From Luteibacter aegosomatissinici (lineage in GTDB: Bacteria; Pseudomonadota; Gammaproteobacteria; Xanthomonadales; Rhodanobacteraceae): a stretch of 64,000 bases of DNA. Positions 16,689-25,751 of the stretch are shown here, one piece after another. Where the stretch lies: contig NZ_CP095742.1 of NCBI RefSeq assembly GCF_023078495.1, positions 558,001 to 622,000 on the forward strand, given 5' to 3'. A program made the translations under genes and the position numbers. The notes under the pieces were generated by a model. That model ran no database searches. It saw nothing but the letters and a program-made list of their open reading frames with translations, and was not told where the DNA came from. Within the stretch, counting starts at the first letter, position 1. Each line of letters begins with the position of its first letter.

Positions 16689-17132
16689 TCAGCGCCCGAA
16701 GCGCAGGATGAGCCAGGAAACCAGTGCCAGCAGGTTGATGCCGATGTGCGCCGCGGAGGGCCCGCCCAGGGCCAGCAGCCACCCGTGCTCGGCGATCGCC
16801 CAGTCAAAACCCAGCCGCGGTGAGCGTTGCAGGGTCATGGAAAGGTTCGCATAGGCACCCGAGGAGAGGGCGTAGCTGAAGAACGACGTGGCGACCAGCG
16901 GCGCCTGCAGGAACTGGGCCCAGATCGACATCTGGGTGCCGCGCGCGTCGTTGCTGGCCAGCAGCACGCCGGCCACCAGGATGAATGCGAACAGCAGCAC
17001 GCCGAGCACGGTGACCACCGCATCCAGGCCACTCATGCGCGATCCGAGCAGGTGGTCTACCTGGCGCACCAGGCCGTACAGGCCGCCGGCAATCTCGAAC
17101 ACGGCAATGACGCGGGTGAAGAACGAATGCAT
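16689..17132 (-). CDS. Membrane protein of unknown function
   Basis: A 147-residue inner-membrane protein with four hydrophobic segments, including VVTVLGVLLFAFILVAGVLL and AAHIGINLLALVSWLILRFG. No family motif is recognised. It lies between the kinase and methyltransferase genes on the same strand, 66 bases downstream of the former. Confidence 0.6.
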   Translation of the reverse strand: MHSFFTRVIAVFEIAGGLYGLVRQVDHLLGSRMSGLDAVVTVLGVLLFAFILVAGVLLASNDARGTQMSIWAQFLQAPLVATSFFSYALSSGAYANLSMTLQRSPRLGFDWAIAEHGWLLALGGPSAAHIGINLLALVSWLILRFGR

Positions 17133-17197
17133 GCAAACTCCCAGGTAGCGGACGGCGCATTATGGCCGCCCGCGCTATCGGCTGGCCGAACGGCCGT

Positions 17198-18142
17198 TCA
17201 GAGTGCCTCGGCGGCCTCGTGCAGGTCGGTAATGTGCTGTTCCCACCATCGCGGCTCGGCGGCGAAAGGGAAGGCGGCGGGGAATGCCGGATCGTGCCAG
17301 CGCTCGGCGATCCACCCGGCGTAATGCACCTGGCGCATGGCGCGCAGCGCGGGTACCAGCGCGAGCTCGGTGGGGTCGAAATCGCGGAACTGGCCGTAGC
17401 CTTCCAGCAGCGCCTCGAACATGGCGTCGTCGGAGGCGAGCATCCACAGGTCCTGCACGGCGGGCCCCATGCGCGCATCGTCCAGGTCCACGAAATGCGG
17501 GCCGGCATCGGTCCACAACACGTTGCCCGGGTGGCAATCGCCATGCAGGCGCAGGCGCTGCACGGGCCCCACGGCTTCGAAACGCCCGGAGACCGCGTCA
17601 TCGACGCGCATGACGGCAGCGCGATACGCATCGAACAGATGCGCGGGGAGCAGGTCCGAACCGAGTGCTGCCCGGGCAGGACCATCGATCATCGTGGCGC
17701 GGTCCAGCGTCGTGCGGTGGTGGAAGGGCTCGCGCGCGCCGATCGCGTGCATACGCCCCAGCAGGCGGCCCAGCCATTCCAACTGGTCGGCTGATTCCAG
17801 TGAAGGCGCCCGGCCACCGCGGCGCGGATAAACGGCATAGCGGAAGCCGTCGTGGCGCAGCAGGGTTCGCCCGTTGAACACCTGCGGAGCCACCATCGGA
17901 ATCTCGGCGGCGGCCAGTTCCAGGGCGAAGGCATGCTCTTCGCCGATCGCGGCATCGTTCCAGCGCCCGGGCCGGTAGAACTTCACAACGACAAAGCCGC
18001 CATCGTCCAGGCCGACCTGGAACACCCGGTTCTCATAGCTGTTCAGCGTGAGCAGGCGGCCGTCACTCCACGTACCGGTCGCGTCCACCGCGGCCAGCAC
18101 GACGTCGGGCGACAGCGCCGCGTAAGGCGCTGCCTGGGTCAC
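17198..18142 (-). CDS. srkA: SrkA/YihE-type stress-response kinase
   Basis: A 314-residue APH-fold serine/threonine kinase. The N-terminal part matches the SrkA pattern (NSYENRVFQVGLDDGGFVVV, then KFYRPGRW containing the ATP-site Lys), followed by RLHGDCHPGNVLW (catalytic loop) and FVDLDDARMGP (metal binding). In E. coli this kinase protects against oxidative and envelope stress and death signals from MazEF. A GTG start at 18142 overlaps the upstream thioesterase stop in a GTGA arrangement, so the two genes are probably translationally coupled. Confidence 0.9.
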   Translation of the reverse strand: MTQAAPYAALSPDVVLAAVDATGTWSDGRLLTLNSYENRVFQVGLDDGGFVVVKFYRPGRWNDAAIGEEHAFALELAAAEIPMVAPQVFNGRTLLRHDGFRYAVYPRRGGRAPSLESADQLEWLGRLLGRMHAIGAREPFHHRTTLDRATMIDGPARAALGSDLLPAHLFDAYRAAVMRVDDAVSGRFEAVGPVQRLRLHGDCHPGNVLWTDAGPHFVDLDDARMGPAVQDLWMLASDDAMFEALLEGYGQFRDFDPTELALVPALRAMRQVHYAGWIAERWHDPAFPAAFPFAAEPRWWEQHITDLHEAAEAL

Positions 18143-18591
18143 GAGCGCAGGTTCCCGGGCGCGCCACCGGGCGACGGGATCACCGCCATGGTCAGGCGCG
18201 ACAGGCACACCAGCTTGCCGGTTTCCTCTTCGATGCGGATCTCCCACACCTGCGTGGTGCGGCCCAGGTGCACGGCCTTGGCCGTACCGGTGACGATGCC
18301 GCCGCGCACGCCGCGAATATGGTTGGCGTTGATATCCAGCCCCACCGCGATTTCCTTCTCCACATCCAGCGTGAGCAGGGCGGCTGAACTGCCGAGGGTT
18401 TCCGCCAGTACGACCGATGCGCCGCCGTGCAGCAGGCCGAACGGCTGCTGCGTGCGATGGTCCACCGGCATGGTGCCGCGCAGCCAGTCGTCGCCGAACG
18501 CCGTGAAGCGGATATCCAGCGTCTCCATCATCGTGTTCCGGCTCCAGCCGTTGATGCGGTCCAGGTTGAGCGGTTGCTTCCAGATGGCCAT
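18139..18591 (-). CDS. PaaI/YdiI-type hotdog-fold thioesterase
   Basis: A 150-residue acyl-CoA thioesterase with the family signature FGLLHGGASVVLAETLGSSA, in which the Glu is the catalytic acid, and a downstream hotdog strand GLDINANHIRGVRGGIVTGT. Relatives hydrolyse aromatic acyl-CoAs, including 1,4-dihydroxy-2-naphthoyl-CoA in menaquinone synthesis. This organism's use is unknown. The end overlaps the start of the SrkA gene. Confidence 0.85.
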   Translation of the reverse strand: MAIWKQPLNLDRINGWSRNTMMETLDIRFTAFGDDWLRGTMPVDHRTQQPFGLLHGGASVVLAETLGSSAALLTLDVEKEIAVGLDINANHIRGVRGGIVTGTAKAVHLGRTTQVWEIRIEEETGKLVCLSRLTMAVIPSPGGAPGNLRS

Positions 18592-18639
18592 CGTGGGCGC
18601 GGTTCCATGGGAAAGCCCCCATTGTCCTACAATGGGCGG

Positions 18640-19692
18640 GTGCCTACCGTAACCCTGATCGCCTCCGGCAAGCGCTTTGACGCGGCCGCCGACGAAACCG
18701 TTCTCGAAGCCGCCCAGCGCGCGGGAATCGCTCTCCCGTACTCATGCCGTGGCGGTGTCTGCGGCAGCTGCAAGGCCACCCTTGTTGCGGGCGAGTGCGC
18801 CTATCCGTACAACCCCCCGGTGGGCCTGTCGGCCTCGGCGCGGGAGCACCACGGCATCCTCATGTGCCAGGCCGTGCCGTGTGGCGATATCGCCATCCAG
18901 GCACGCGAGATCGCTTCCGTAGAGGACATTCCGCACAGGCGCGTGGAAACGGAAGTGGCCGAGCGGCGCATGCTGGCGCCTGATGTCGTGGGCTTGTGGT
19001 TGCGACCACTGGGCGAGCCGTTGCGCTGGCTTCCCGGCCAGTACCTCGATGTGGTGCTGGAAAACGGCAAGCACCGCCCGTTTTCCATTGCCAGTGGACC
19101 GCGGCCCGATGGCCTGGTGGAATTGCACGTGCGGCATGTCCCGGGCGGCGGCTTCACCTCGTGGGTGTACGACGCCCTCAAGGTGGGCGATCACCTGATG
19201 ATCGAAGCGCCGCTGGGTACCTTCGTGCCGCGCGAGGATTCCGAGCGGCCCATGCTGTTCATGGCGGGTGGCACCGGGTTTGCCCCGGTGAAGGCGGTGG
19301 TCGAGCATTTCATCGCGCTCGGTACGCGCCGGCCCATGCACCTGTATTGGGGCGTGCGGACCACGGAAGACCTGTACCTGGGCGAGCTGGCCCGCGGCTG
19401 GGCCGCTGAGCGGCCCTGGATCACGTTTACGCCCGTGCTATCCGATGCGGATGCGGCGCGGGCGGCGGGGCTGCGCGAGGGGCTGGTCCACGAGGCCTTG
19501 CTGGCCGATCACCCCGACCTTTCCGGCTTCGACCTCTACATGAGTGGCCCACCGGCCATGATCGCCGCCGGCCGGGACCTTTTCCTCGACGCAAAGTTGC
19601 CCGAGGACAGGCTGTTCTACGACTCGTTCGACGTGGCGCCGGATGTATTGGCCGCCATCCTGCGTGGCCGTGCCGGGATTCACGGCCTGTAG
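18640..19692 (+). CDS. 2Fe-2S ferredoxin-FAD/NAD(P)H reductase
   Basis: A 350-residue fused electron-transfer protein. A plant-type ferredoxin domain (SCRGGVCGSCKATLVAGEC, with the last cluster Cys in ILMCQA) is followed by an FAD domain (HRPFSIASGPR) and an NAD(P)H domain (MLFMAGGTGFAPVKAVVEHF, and a late DLYMSGPPAMI). The order matches the CDP-6-deoxy-glucoseen reductase (AscD) group, a label often transferred without evidence; phenol hydroxylase and other oxygenase reductases share it. A GTG at 18640 is the start. It is divergent from the thioesterase gene with about 48 bases between them. Confidence 0.85.
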   Translation: MPTVTLIASGKRFDAAADETVLEAAQRAGIALPYSCRGGVCGSCKATLVAGECAYPYNPPVGLSASAREHHGILMCQAVPCGDIAIQAREIASVEDIPHRRVETEVAERRMLAPDVVGLWLRPLGEPLRWLPGQYLDVVLENGKHRPFSIASGPRPDGLVELHVRHVPGGGFTSWVYDALKVGDHLMIEAPLGTFVPREDSERPMLFMAGGTGFAPVKAVVEHFIALGTRRPMHLYWGVRTTEDLYLGELARGWAAERPWITFTPVLSDADAARAAGLREGLVHEALLADHPDLSGFDLYMSGPPAMIAAGRDLFLDAKLPEDRLFYDSFDVAPDVLAAILRGRAGIHGL

Positions 19693-19702
19693 GGGGCGTT
19701 TC

Positions 19703-20146
19703 TTATTTCTTGCCCTTCGCGGTGGGCAGCTGGGCGTTCTGCCAGGCGTAGGTGCCGCCATCGAGCACGAACACGCGGGTGAAACCGGCCTTGACCAGAC
19801 GGCTGGCGGGCTTCGACAGCGTGCGGCCGTCCTTGTCGATCAGCACCACCGGCAGGTCCTTCGCCTTGGCGAGGTCCTTGTGCTCCGGGTCGAACTGGCT
19901 CATGGCCACGTTCTTCGCGCCTGGGACATGAGCCTTCTCGAAATCCGCGCTGGCCGACAGATCGATGATCAGCGGGTTGTCGCGGTTGATCAGCTGGGTG
20001 AGCCCGGCCGGGGTCAGGCCCTTCCACTTGCGGAAGAGGGTGCCGACTTCCGTGGCGAGCAGCGCCACCAGGATGGCCACGAACAGGCCGACGAGGGCCA
20101 GGTGGTTGCTCGCAAACTCGGGCAACTTGTGCAGTACGTCGTTCAT
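19703..20146 (-). CDS. Membrane-anchored rhodanese-like protein lacking the catalytic Cys
   Basis: A 147-residue protein with one N-terminal membrane helix (HLALVGLFVAILVALLATEV) and a cytoplasmic rhodanese domain (IIDLSASADFEKAHVPGAKN ... VLDGGTYAWQNAQLP). The architecture is that of YibN. At the place of the active-site Cys the sequence reads VVLIDKDGRT, so the nucleophile is Asp (about residue 104) and sulfur transfer is not expected. It may bind rather than transfer sulfur. A minus-strand TATAAT (20180-20185) lies about 35 bases upstream of the start. Confidence 0.8.
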   Translation of the reverse strand: MNDVLHKLPEFASNHLALVGLFVAILVALLATEVGTLFRKWKGLTPAGLTQLINRDNPLIIDLSASADFEKAHVPGAKNVAMSQFDPEHKDLAKAKDLPVVLIDKDGRTLSKPASRLVKAGFTRVFVLDGGTYAWQNAQLPTAKGKK

Positions 20147-20191
20147 CGGGTCCTTGCTCGTCCCGTGGGTCAACCGTCGATTATATAGCGA

Positions 20192-20608
20192 TCAGTGCGG
20201 GGAGAAGTCCGGCAGGCCGGTCATCAGGGTCCAGCGGTTCTTCTCCTTGTCGTAGTGCCAGCGCTGCTGGTCGACAAAGCTCCGTTCCGCCTGGGTATTC
20301 ACGTTCACCACGTTGATCTGGACGGTCTGGACCACCTCGTCGTCGCCATCCGGGCGCGGGCCGCCGCCTTCGTCATAACCGGTCACCCTGAGCTGGCCAA
20401 GCCGGCTCTGCTCCAGTGAGCTCATGGGGTGATCCTTGGCGTAATCCTTGTCCACGAAGGACTGCGCCACGTTGTAGTCGCCCCAGCGGATGGCCGAGGC
20501 GTACTGGTTCAGCGTGCGGGTCAGTGAATCGTTGCGTACATCGCTGGCGCAACCGCCCAGCGCGGCGGCACAGGCAATGGCGAGGAAGGGCAGGGCGAAG
20601 CGGCGCAT
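20192..20608 (-). CDS. Small putative lipoprotein
   Basis: A 138-residue protein with a lipobox (MRRFALPFLAIACAAALGGC, Cys at residue 20). The mature part (LTRTLNQYASAIRWGDYNVA, then FVDQQRWHYDKEKNRWTLM) resembles NTF2-like small periplasmic domains, though this is a judgement on pattern only. Anchored in the envelope; function unknown. It lies between the thioesterase and rhodanese-like genes on the same strand. Confidence 0.7.
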   Translation of the reverse strand: MRRFALPFLAIACAAALGGCASDVRNDSLTRTLNQYASAIRWGDYNVAQSFVDKDYAKDHPMSSLEQSRLGQLRVTGYDEGGGPRPDGDDEVVQTVQINVVNVNTQAERSFVDQQRWHYDKEKNRWTLMTGLPDFSPH

Positions 20609-20637
20609 GGCAGTTTCCAACGTGGCGTCGGCGGGCA

Positions 20638-21102
20638 TTATGCCCGGCGTTTGGCCACGAAGCGTGCCGACAGGGTCGCGGCCGGCTTGTCGCCCGTCCC
20701 CGGAACCACGCAGGACAGATCGGCCCGGGCCCTGCCACGGGCATCGAGCGTGGTGAAGAACGTTTTCCAGCTGCCGCCCACGGCCAGGCTGGCCTCGGCG
20801 CGGAGGTCGTCCCATACCGGGTCGAGATAACGGATCGACGAGTCGCCGACGAACAGGTCGCAATCGTCGCCACGACGGCGCAGGTTGGCTTCCACCAGGG
20901 CCCAGCACGCCAGCGTCATCAGGCTGGCCAGGCTGCCGCCGAATGCGCACCCCTTGTCATTGATGTTGGGCTGCAAGGGCGCGGTCATCACCAGGCGCTC
21001 GCCATCGCAGCCCGGTATGTGGATGCCCATGGCGCGCGCCAGGGGGATACTGTCGAGAATGAAGCGTTCGAGGGTGGCGAAAGTCGGGTCGGGCGTGGTC
21101 AT
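20638..21102 (-). CDS. YiiD C-terminal-type hotdog thioesterase
   Basis: A 154-residue protein of the thioesterase group found at the C terminus of YiiD. The signature NINDKGCAFGGSLASLMTLA is followed by the strand DLFVGDSSIRYLDPV. It probably hydrolyses a CoA or ACP thioester; the substrate is unknown. Its neighbours are a lipoprotein gene downstream and the divergent hemD upstream. Confidence 0.8.
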   Translation of the reverse strand: MTTPDPTFATLERFILDSIPLARAMGIHIPGCDGERLVMTAPLQPNINDKGCAFGGSLASLMTLACWALVEANLRRRGDDCDLFVGDSSIRYLDPVWDDLRAEASLAVGGSWKTFFTTLDARGRARADLSCVVPGTGDKPAATLSARFVAKRRA

Positions 21103-21240
21103 AGACGCGGGAGTCTACGTAACGCGCCCAACCGTTCGCATCCGTACGGCTTGCCCCAACCTTCGGCATTGGTCGGGTGTCCTCCGCGTTTTCTATGCTC
21201 GCGTGTCCCCCGCGTCGGTCCCCCCTGCAGGAAGCACCCC

Positions 21241-22011
21241 GTGAGTCGTTCGCAGCCGCTACGCAACGTTACCGTTGTTATCACCCGCCCCGCCGGGACG
21301 GCGGGCCCGCTCGCCCGCCGCGTGCGCAAGCTGGGCGGCATACCCGTGAGCGTGCCGGGCCTGTCGCTGCGCGCGACCGAGGATGCCAGTGCGGTGGATG
21401 CCTCGCTGCGCCGGGCCCTGCAAGGCGATCTGCTGATCTTTACCAGCCCCGCGGCTGTGCGGTTCGCTGCCGATGTGCTGCCCCTGGCCACGCGCGCCAC
21501 GGTGGCAGCCGTCGGCCGTGGCACGGCGCGCGCGCTCAGGACCGTGGGCGTCGCCAACGTGCTGTACCCCGAAACGTCGCAAGATAGCGAAGGGGTCCTC
21601 GCGTTGCCCGAGCTGGCTAGGCTGGCGGGGCGACGGGTTGCCCTGATCGGTGCTCCCGGCGGCCGCGGCGTGTTGCGCGAGCAACTGGCGGCCCGTGGGG
21701 CTGTGCTGGATGAAGTGCATGTTTACCACCGGGTCGCCCCGCGCATCGATCGCCGCCATATCGATCCGCTGCTGAAGCTCACCCGCCGTTCCGCGGTCCT
21801 GCTTTCCAGCGCCGAGGCCCTCGATCACCTGCATCGGGCGCTCATCGCGCCGGCCTGGCGGCGCCTTGTCCAGGCGGTTGCCGTGGTGAGCAGCGAACGC
21901 TTGCGGGTGGTGGCGCTGGGCATGGGCTTCGAGCGGGTGGTGGTCGCCTCGTCCGCGCTGCCGGCCGATCTGCTGGCCGCCGCCGCCGAGGTGTCGTTCA
22001 CGCGCCGTTGA
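21241..22011 (+). CDS. hemD: Uroporphyrinogen-III synthase
   Basis: A 256-residue enzyme that cyclises hydroxymethylbilane to uroporphyrinogen III in tetrapyrrole synthesis. It shows the weakly conserved HemD pattern: VVITRPAGTAGPLARRVRKL near the N terminus, DLLIFTSPAAVRFAADVL, VAAVGRGTARALRTVGV, and a second domain with VLLSSAEALDHLHRAL. A GTG at 21241 is the start. It is followed by hemX and hemY in the usual proteobacterial order, though hemC is not in front of it here. Confidence 0.85.
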   Translation: MSRSQPLRNVTVVITRPAGTAGPLARRVRKLGGIPVSVPGLSLRATEDASAVDASLRRALQGDLLIFTSPAAVRFAADVLPLATRATVAAVGRGTARALRTVGVANVLYPETSQDSEGVLALPELARLAGRRVALIGAPGGRGVLREQLAARGAVLDEVHVYHRVAPRIDRRHIDPLLKLTRRSAVLLSSAEALDHLHRALIAPAWRRLVQAVAVVSSERLRVVALGMGFERVVVASSALPADLLAAAAEVSFTRR

Positions 22012-22048
22012 ACGATGTATTCCGTGCGTTTGCGTATGGCCTGCTAGC

Positions 22049-23224
22049 ATGCCCGGCATGACGACCGAGACGCCCATGACCGAATCCGCCCCGGCCAACC
22101 CAGCCCCGGCCGCTCCCATCCCGCCAGCGGGCACGCGCCGTGCGCCCGATCCCGCGCCTCGACGGGGCGGCGGTGGCCTGGCCCTGGCCATCTTGCTCGC
22201 GCTCGCCGCGGCAGGAGCGGCGGGTTACACCGCGTGGACGGTATGGAACATGCGCCAGGACCTGGGCGCGGCCAATGGCCTCAAGGGCCAGGTCGATACG
22301 CTGCAGACCGCCGTGGATGGGCTTCGCGATGACAACGCGAACCTGCGCCGCCGGCTCAGCGATGCGGATGGCGTAAACCGCTCGGCGCGCGAAGAAGTCC
22401 TCGGCATGGCCGAGCGCACCAAGAATCTCGAAGACGCCGTCGCCAATCTCTCCGAACGAAGCCTGAGTGGCCACGACGCCATGTTGCTGGACGAGGCGGA
22501 GTCGCTGCTGCGGATGGCGAAAGAGCGCTTCGCGCTGTTCGGCGATGCCAGCGGCGCGCTGTCCGCGTACGATCTGGCGGACAAGACGCTTGCCGGTGTG
22601 AACGACAGCGCGTTCGCCGCCGTTCGCCAGAACCTGACGGCAGAGCGGGAAGCATTGGAAGCCGTGCAGCCGAGGGCGCGCGCCAATGACCTGGCCACTC
22701 TGGCCGACCTGCGCGCGCAGATTCCGACCTTGCCGCTGAAGACTATCGACAGCCAGGCAGGCGCCGACGAAGAACGGACGTTCTGGCAGCGCGCGGGCAA
22801 CGCCCTCGGTAGCATCGTGCGCATCAGCCACGATGAAGGCACGCCACTCGGCCTGGCGGATGATCGCCTGGCGCGCGAGCTGGCGGCGCTCGATGTCGCG
22901 CACGCCGAGGCGGCGGTGCTGGCCTACGATGACCGCGCACGTGCCGATGCGCTCAAGCGCGTGGACGCCACGCTCGTCGCGCACTTCAACGTCCAGGCGC
23001 CCTCGGTGCAGACCGCGCGCCAGCGTATCGCCACGCTGCTCGCCAGCCAGGCGAAGGGTGGCGAGCCCAAGCTCGGGGCCGCGCTGGAAGAACTGCGCAA
23101 CCTGCGCTCGGTGCACGCATTGAAGGCGAACGCCGGGACGGCAACGGCATCGCCCGCTCATGCGGCTTCGGCGCCGGCGGCCGCGCCTGCCGCGGCATCG
23201 TCCGCAGCGAAGGCAACGCCATGA
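22049..23224 (+). CDS. hemX: HemX-like membrane protein
   Basis: A 391-residue protein with a Pro/Ala-rich cytoplasmic N terminus, one membrane helix (LALAILLALAAAGAAGYTAW), a coiled coil (LKGQVDTLQTAVDGLRDDNA) and a periplasmic HemX domain. Often annotated as uroporphyrinogen C-methyltransferase, but it has no methyltransferase motifs. The C-terminal 25 residues are Ala-rich low complexity. The stop overlaps the start of hemY by four bases (ATGA), so both are translated together. Confidence 0.85.
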   Translation: MPGMTTETPMTESAPANPAPAAPIPPAGTRRAPDPAPRRGGGGLALAILLALAAAGAAGYTAWTVWNMRQDLGAANGLKGQVDTLQTAVDGLRDDNANLRRRLSDADGVNRSAREEVLGMAERTKNLEDAVANLSERSLSGHDAMLLDEAESLLRMAKERFALFGDASGALSAYDLADKTLAGVNDSAFAAVRQNLTAEREALEAVQPRARANDLATLADLRAQIPTLPLKTIDSQAGADEERTFWQRAGNALGSIVRISHDEGTPLGLADDRLARELAALDVAHAEAAVLAYDDRARADALKRVDATLVAHFNVQAPSVQTARQRIATLLASQAKGGEPKLGAALEELRNLRSVHALKANAGTATASPAHAASAPAAAPAAASSAAKATP

Positions 23225-24474
23225 AGCTCTGGCGCTGGATCGTAGGGCTTATCCTCGTTGCGGTGATCGCGGCGTTCGCCTGGCACTGGGTGGCCGACGA
23301 CCCGGGTTACGTCATGATCCATCTGCGCGGTACGACGCTGCAGATGACGGTGGTGACGGCCGTTGTGCTGCTGCTGGTGGCATGGGCGGCCATCGCGTTC
23401 CTCGTCGCGCTCATTCGCTGGCCGTTCGGCGCCATGAACAGCCGCCATCGCCGCCTGAGCCGACAGCGCCTCGCCGACGGCCTTGTCGCACTGATCGAGG
23501 GGCGCCACGGCGAGGCCGAGCGCGACCTCAACCGCGCCGCGCGTTACCCCTCGGTCCGTGGGCCGGCATTGCTTGCCGCTGCCGAGGCCGCGGAACGCCA
23601 TGGTGAATCCTCGCGCGCGATAGAGACGCTCGACCTCGCCGCCCAGGAGACGCCGCGTGCCGCGCGCGTGCTTCGCGCAAGGCTCATGCGCCGCACCGGG
23701 CGCGCCGCCGAAGGCGCCGCGTTGCTGGCGCCCGAGGCCAACAGTGGCGCGCTCACGCCTGCCGGCTGGGTGGAGTTCGCCGAGGCCTCGCTCGCCAGTG
23801 GTGACGCACGGAACGCCATGCGTGCCCTGGAGCCGCTGCGAAAGAGTGGCGAGCTGGGTGCGTCAGCTTTCAATGAACTCGAATCGCGCGTGGTCACCGC
23901 GGCGATCGTCGCACAGCCCGATGGCGCGTCACTGTCCGCCTTCTGGTCGCAGTTGCCGAAGGGCCAGCGCCGCCTGCCAGCGGCCATCGATGCCTATGCA
24001 CGCCAGGCCATGCGCTACGGCCAGTCGATGGCGGCGATGGATGAGATCGAATCCGCGCTCCGTCGCGAATGGTCGCCCGAACTGGTGGCCACGTATGGCG
24101 GCATGGGTGCGGAAGACCTGGAGCAGCGTGTACGCCGCGCGGAGGCATGGGTCGACACGCACCCGAATGATGCCGTGCTCCTGACGGCCGTCGGCCGCAT
24201 GTGCGTGCGCATGCACCTGTGGGGCAAGGCAAGGCCGTACCTCGAGCGCGCGCTGGCCATTGCGCCCAGCGCAGTCGCATGGGAAGCGCTCGGCGATGTG
24301 TACGTCGGCGAACAACAGCCCGAGCTGGCGCAGCGTTGCTATCGAAATGCGTTCGCACTTGCACGCGGAGAGGCGGCGGAGAGCCTGCCCGAGCTGCGCA
24401 TGGGTCGCATCGATACGCGGGTGACGGCGGTGGAAGAGCGCGACCAGCACGGCGTGCCGCGGCTTTCACCGTAA
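23221..24474 (+). CDS. hemY: HemY, heme-biosynthesis-associated TPR membrane protein
   Basis: A 417-residue protein with two N-terminal membrane helices (WIVGLILVAVIAAFAWHWVA and TVVTAVVLLLVAWAAIAFLV) and a long TPR-like periplasmic or cytoplasmic domain (AERDLNRAARYP ... AKPYLERALAIAPS region). This is the proteobacterial HemY, not the oxygen-dependent protoporphyrinogen oxidase of the same name. Its precise role is not settled; recent work links HemY-type proteins to ferrochelatase or coproporphyrin steps. It ends the hem operon. Confidence 0.85.
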   Translation: MKLWRWIVGLILVAVIAAFAWHWVADDPGYVMIHLRGTTLQMTVVTAVVLLLVAWAAIAFLVALIRWPFGAMNSRHRRLSRQRLADGLVALIEGRHGEAERDLNRAARYPSVRGPALLAAAEAAERHGESSRAIETLDLAAQETPRAARVLRARLMRRTGRAAEGAALLAPEANSGALTPAGWVEFAEASLASGDARNAMRALEPLRKSGELGASAFNELESRVVTAAIVAQPDGASLSAFWSQLPKGQRRLPAAIDAYARQAMRYGQSMAAMDEIESALRREWSPELVATYGGMGAEDLEQRVRRAEAWVDTHPNDAVLLTAVGRMCVRMHLWGKARPYLERALAIAPSAVAWEALGDVYVGEQQPELAQRCYRNAFALARGEAAESLPELRMGRIDTRVTAVEERDQHGVPRLSP

Positions 24475-24482
24475 CGCGGAGC

Positions 24483-25631
24483 TTAAGGGCGTGGCGCGCC
24501 ATTGATGCCGCCCGGTGCGCGCCAGTGCCCATCCAGCGCGCAGCGCTGCGCGCGCCGCTTGGCTTGCACCACATCGTTGGCGGGCATGCCGGCAAAGGCA
24601 TCCGGTGCGTCGAGCCGCGCATAGAGCGCCATGCATTCGCGTGGCGTGAGCGGCTTGTCGCTGAAATCGGGCAATGGCTCGCCCTGGTGGTTCTTGTTCG
24701 CCGTAAAGATGCCGTTTGCGATGAGGTAGAACAGCATCAACGCAAACCAGGTGATCGCCCACGCAAGCGGCGGTAGGCGGAAGCGATCGCGGCGTCGCGT
24801 GCCTGCACTGCGGCGAGGGTATATCGCTGCGTCGGGCGCGGCGCGTTGCAGGTACTCCTCGCGCGTAGACCGCGGCAATCGCTCGAACGCGTCTTGCCAC
24901 GTGCGCAACTGCGCCGGCGTGAGGTGGAGTGTGAGCCAATCAGGTATCCGCTCTCGCAACCGGCCAATATCAGGCCAGCGCCGCGCCGTGTAGTCGTCGA
25001 CACCACCCTGGGCCCGTTCAAGCAGGGCGAGCCAGGTCGAACGCCATCCTGCGTCGAGTGAAAGCCAATCTTCTGCCTGGGAAAGCACGCGGGCGATCCA
25101 TGTGGCGCGTGGGTCGCTGGCGCGCAAGCGGCCCACTTCGTGCCAATGAAAGGCGTGGGTGGCGGCATCGAACAAGGCATGCCGACGCGGGATCGCGCAG
25201 GCCTGCAGCGCATCGATCAGGAGGTCTTCGAACTGCCCTGGCGCATCGATATAGCCGTGGCGCAGCGAGGCGACGACGCCGTCCAGTAAGGTAGGCACGG
25301 TCTCGGTGCTCGCGCCCGCCAGCGCCAATGAAAGCTTACCTAGCGCGTCCGCTGCGCTCGTGTCGGTCGTGACCTCCACTCCCGGCGACTCGTCAGCTAC
25401 CGGCGCCGCAGGCGTCGGGGGCGTGGCGATGTCGCCCGCGTCGGTGTCAGCCGCATGAGCCTCGCACCACGCGAGCGCTGCCTCGTAGGCGTGTCGTAAC
25501 CGCTGGAATCCGGCAGGATCCATCTCCGCGTCCATGCCACGGAGGCGTGCGGCGTAAGCCCGGCGAACTGCCAGGATATCCGCGTGCGCCGGCAGGCCCA
25601 GGGCGTCCATGTGCCAGGTGTCGTCAACCAT
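24483..25631 (-). CDS. J-like membrane protein without HPD motif, beside hscC
   Basis: A 382-residue protein. The N-terminal 45 residues (LGLPAHADILAVRRAYAARL then GFQRLRHAYEAALAW) have the helix pattern of the J-domain proteins that accompany HscC in enterobacteria. The HPD tripeptide that stimulates Hsp70 ATPase is absent; the equivalent loop reads RGMDAEMDPAG. A single membrane helix (WAITWFALMLFYLIANGIF) lies near residue 300. It is directly downstream of the hscC-type gene. ATG 25631 is used; 25610 is also possible. Confidence 0.7.
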   Translation of the reverse strand: MVDDTWHMDALGLPAHADILAVRRAYAARLRGMDAEMDPAGFQRLRHAYEAALAWCEAHAADTDAGDIATPPTPAAPVADESPGVEVTTDTSAADALGKLSLALAGASTETVPTLLDGVVASLRHGYIDAPGQFEDLLIDALQACAIPRRHALFDAATHAFHWHEVGRLRASDPRATWIARVLSQAEDWLSLDAGWRSTWLALLERAQGGVDDYTARRWPDIGRLRERIPDWLTLHLTPAQLRTWQDAFERLPRSTREEYLQRAAPDAAIYPRRSAGTRRRDRFRLPPLAWAITWFALMLFYLIANGIFTANKNHQGEPLPDFSDKPLTPRECMALYARLDAPDAFAGMPANDVVQAKRRAQRCALDGHWRAPGGINGAPRP

Positions 25632-25751
25632 GCGTTCGGCGGCCCGTCGTCATCAGTCGCGAACGCGGGCACTTTGCCCAATTCGCATCATGAATACCCG
25701 GCAGTCGCGGACCGCAAGGAGCGCCGGGAACCTGAGCGTCAGCATGATCGC

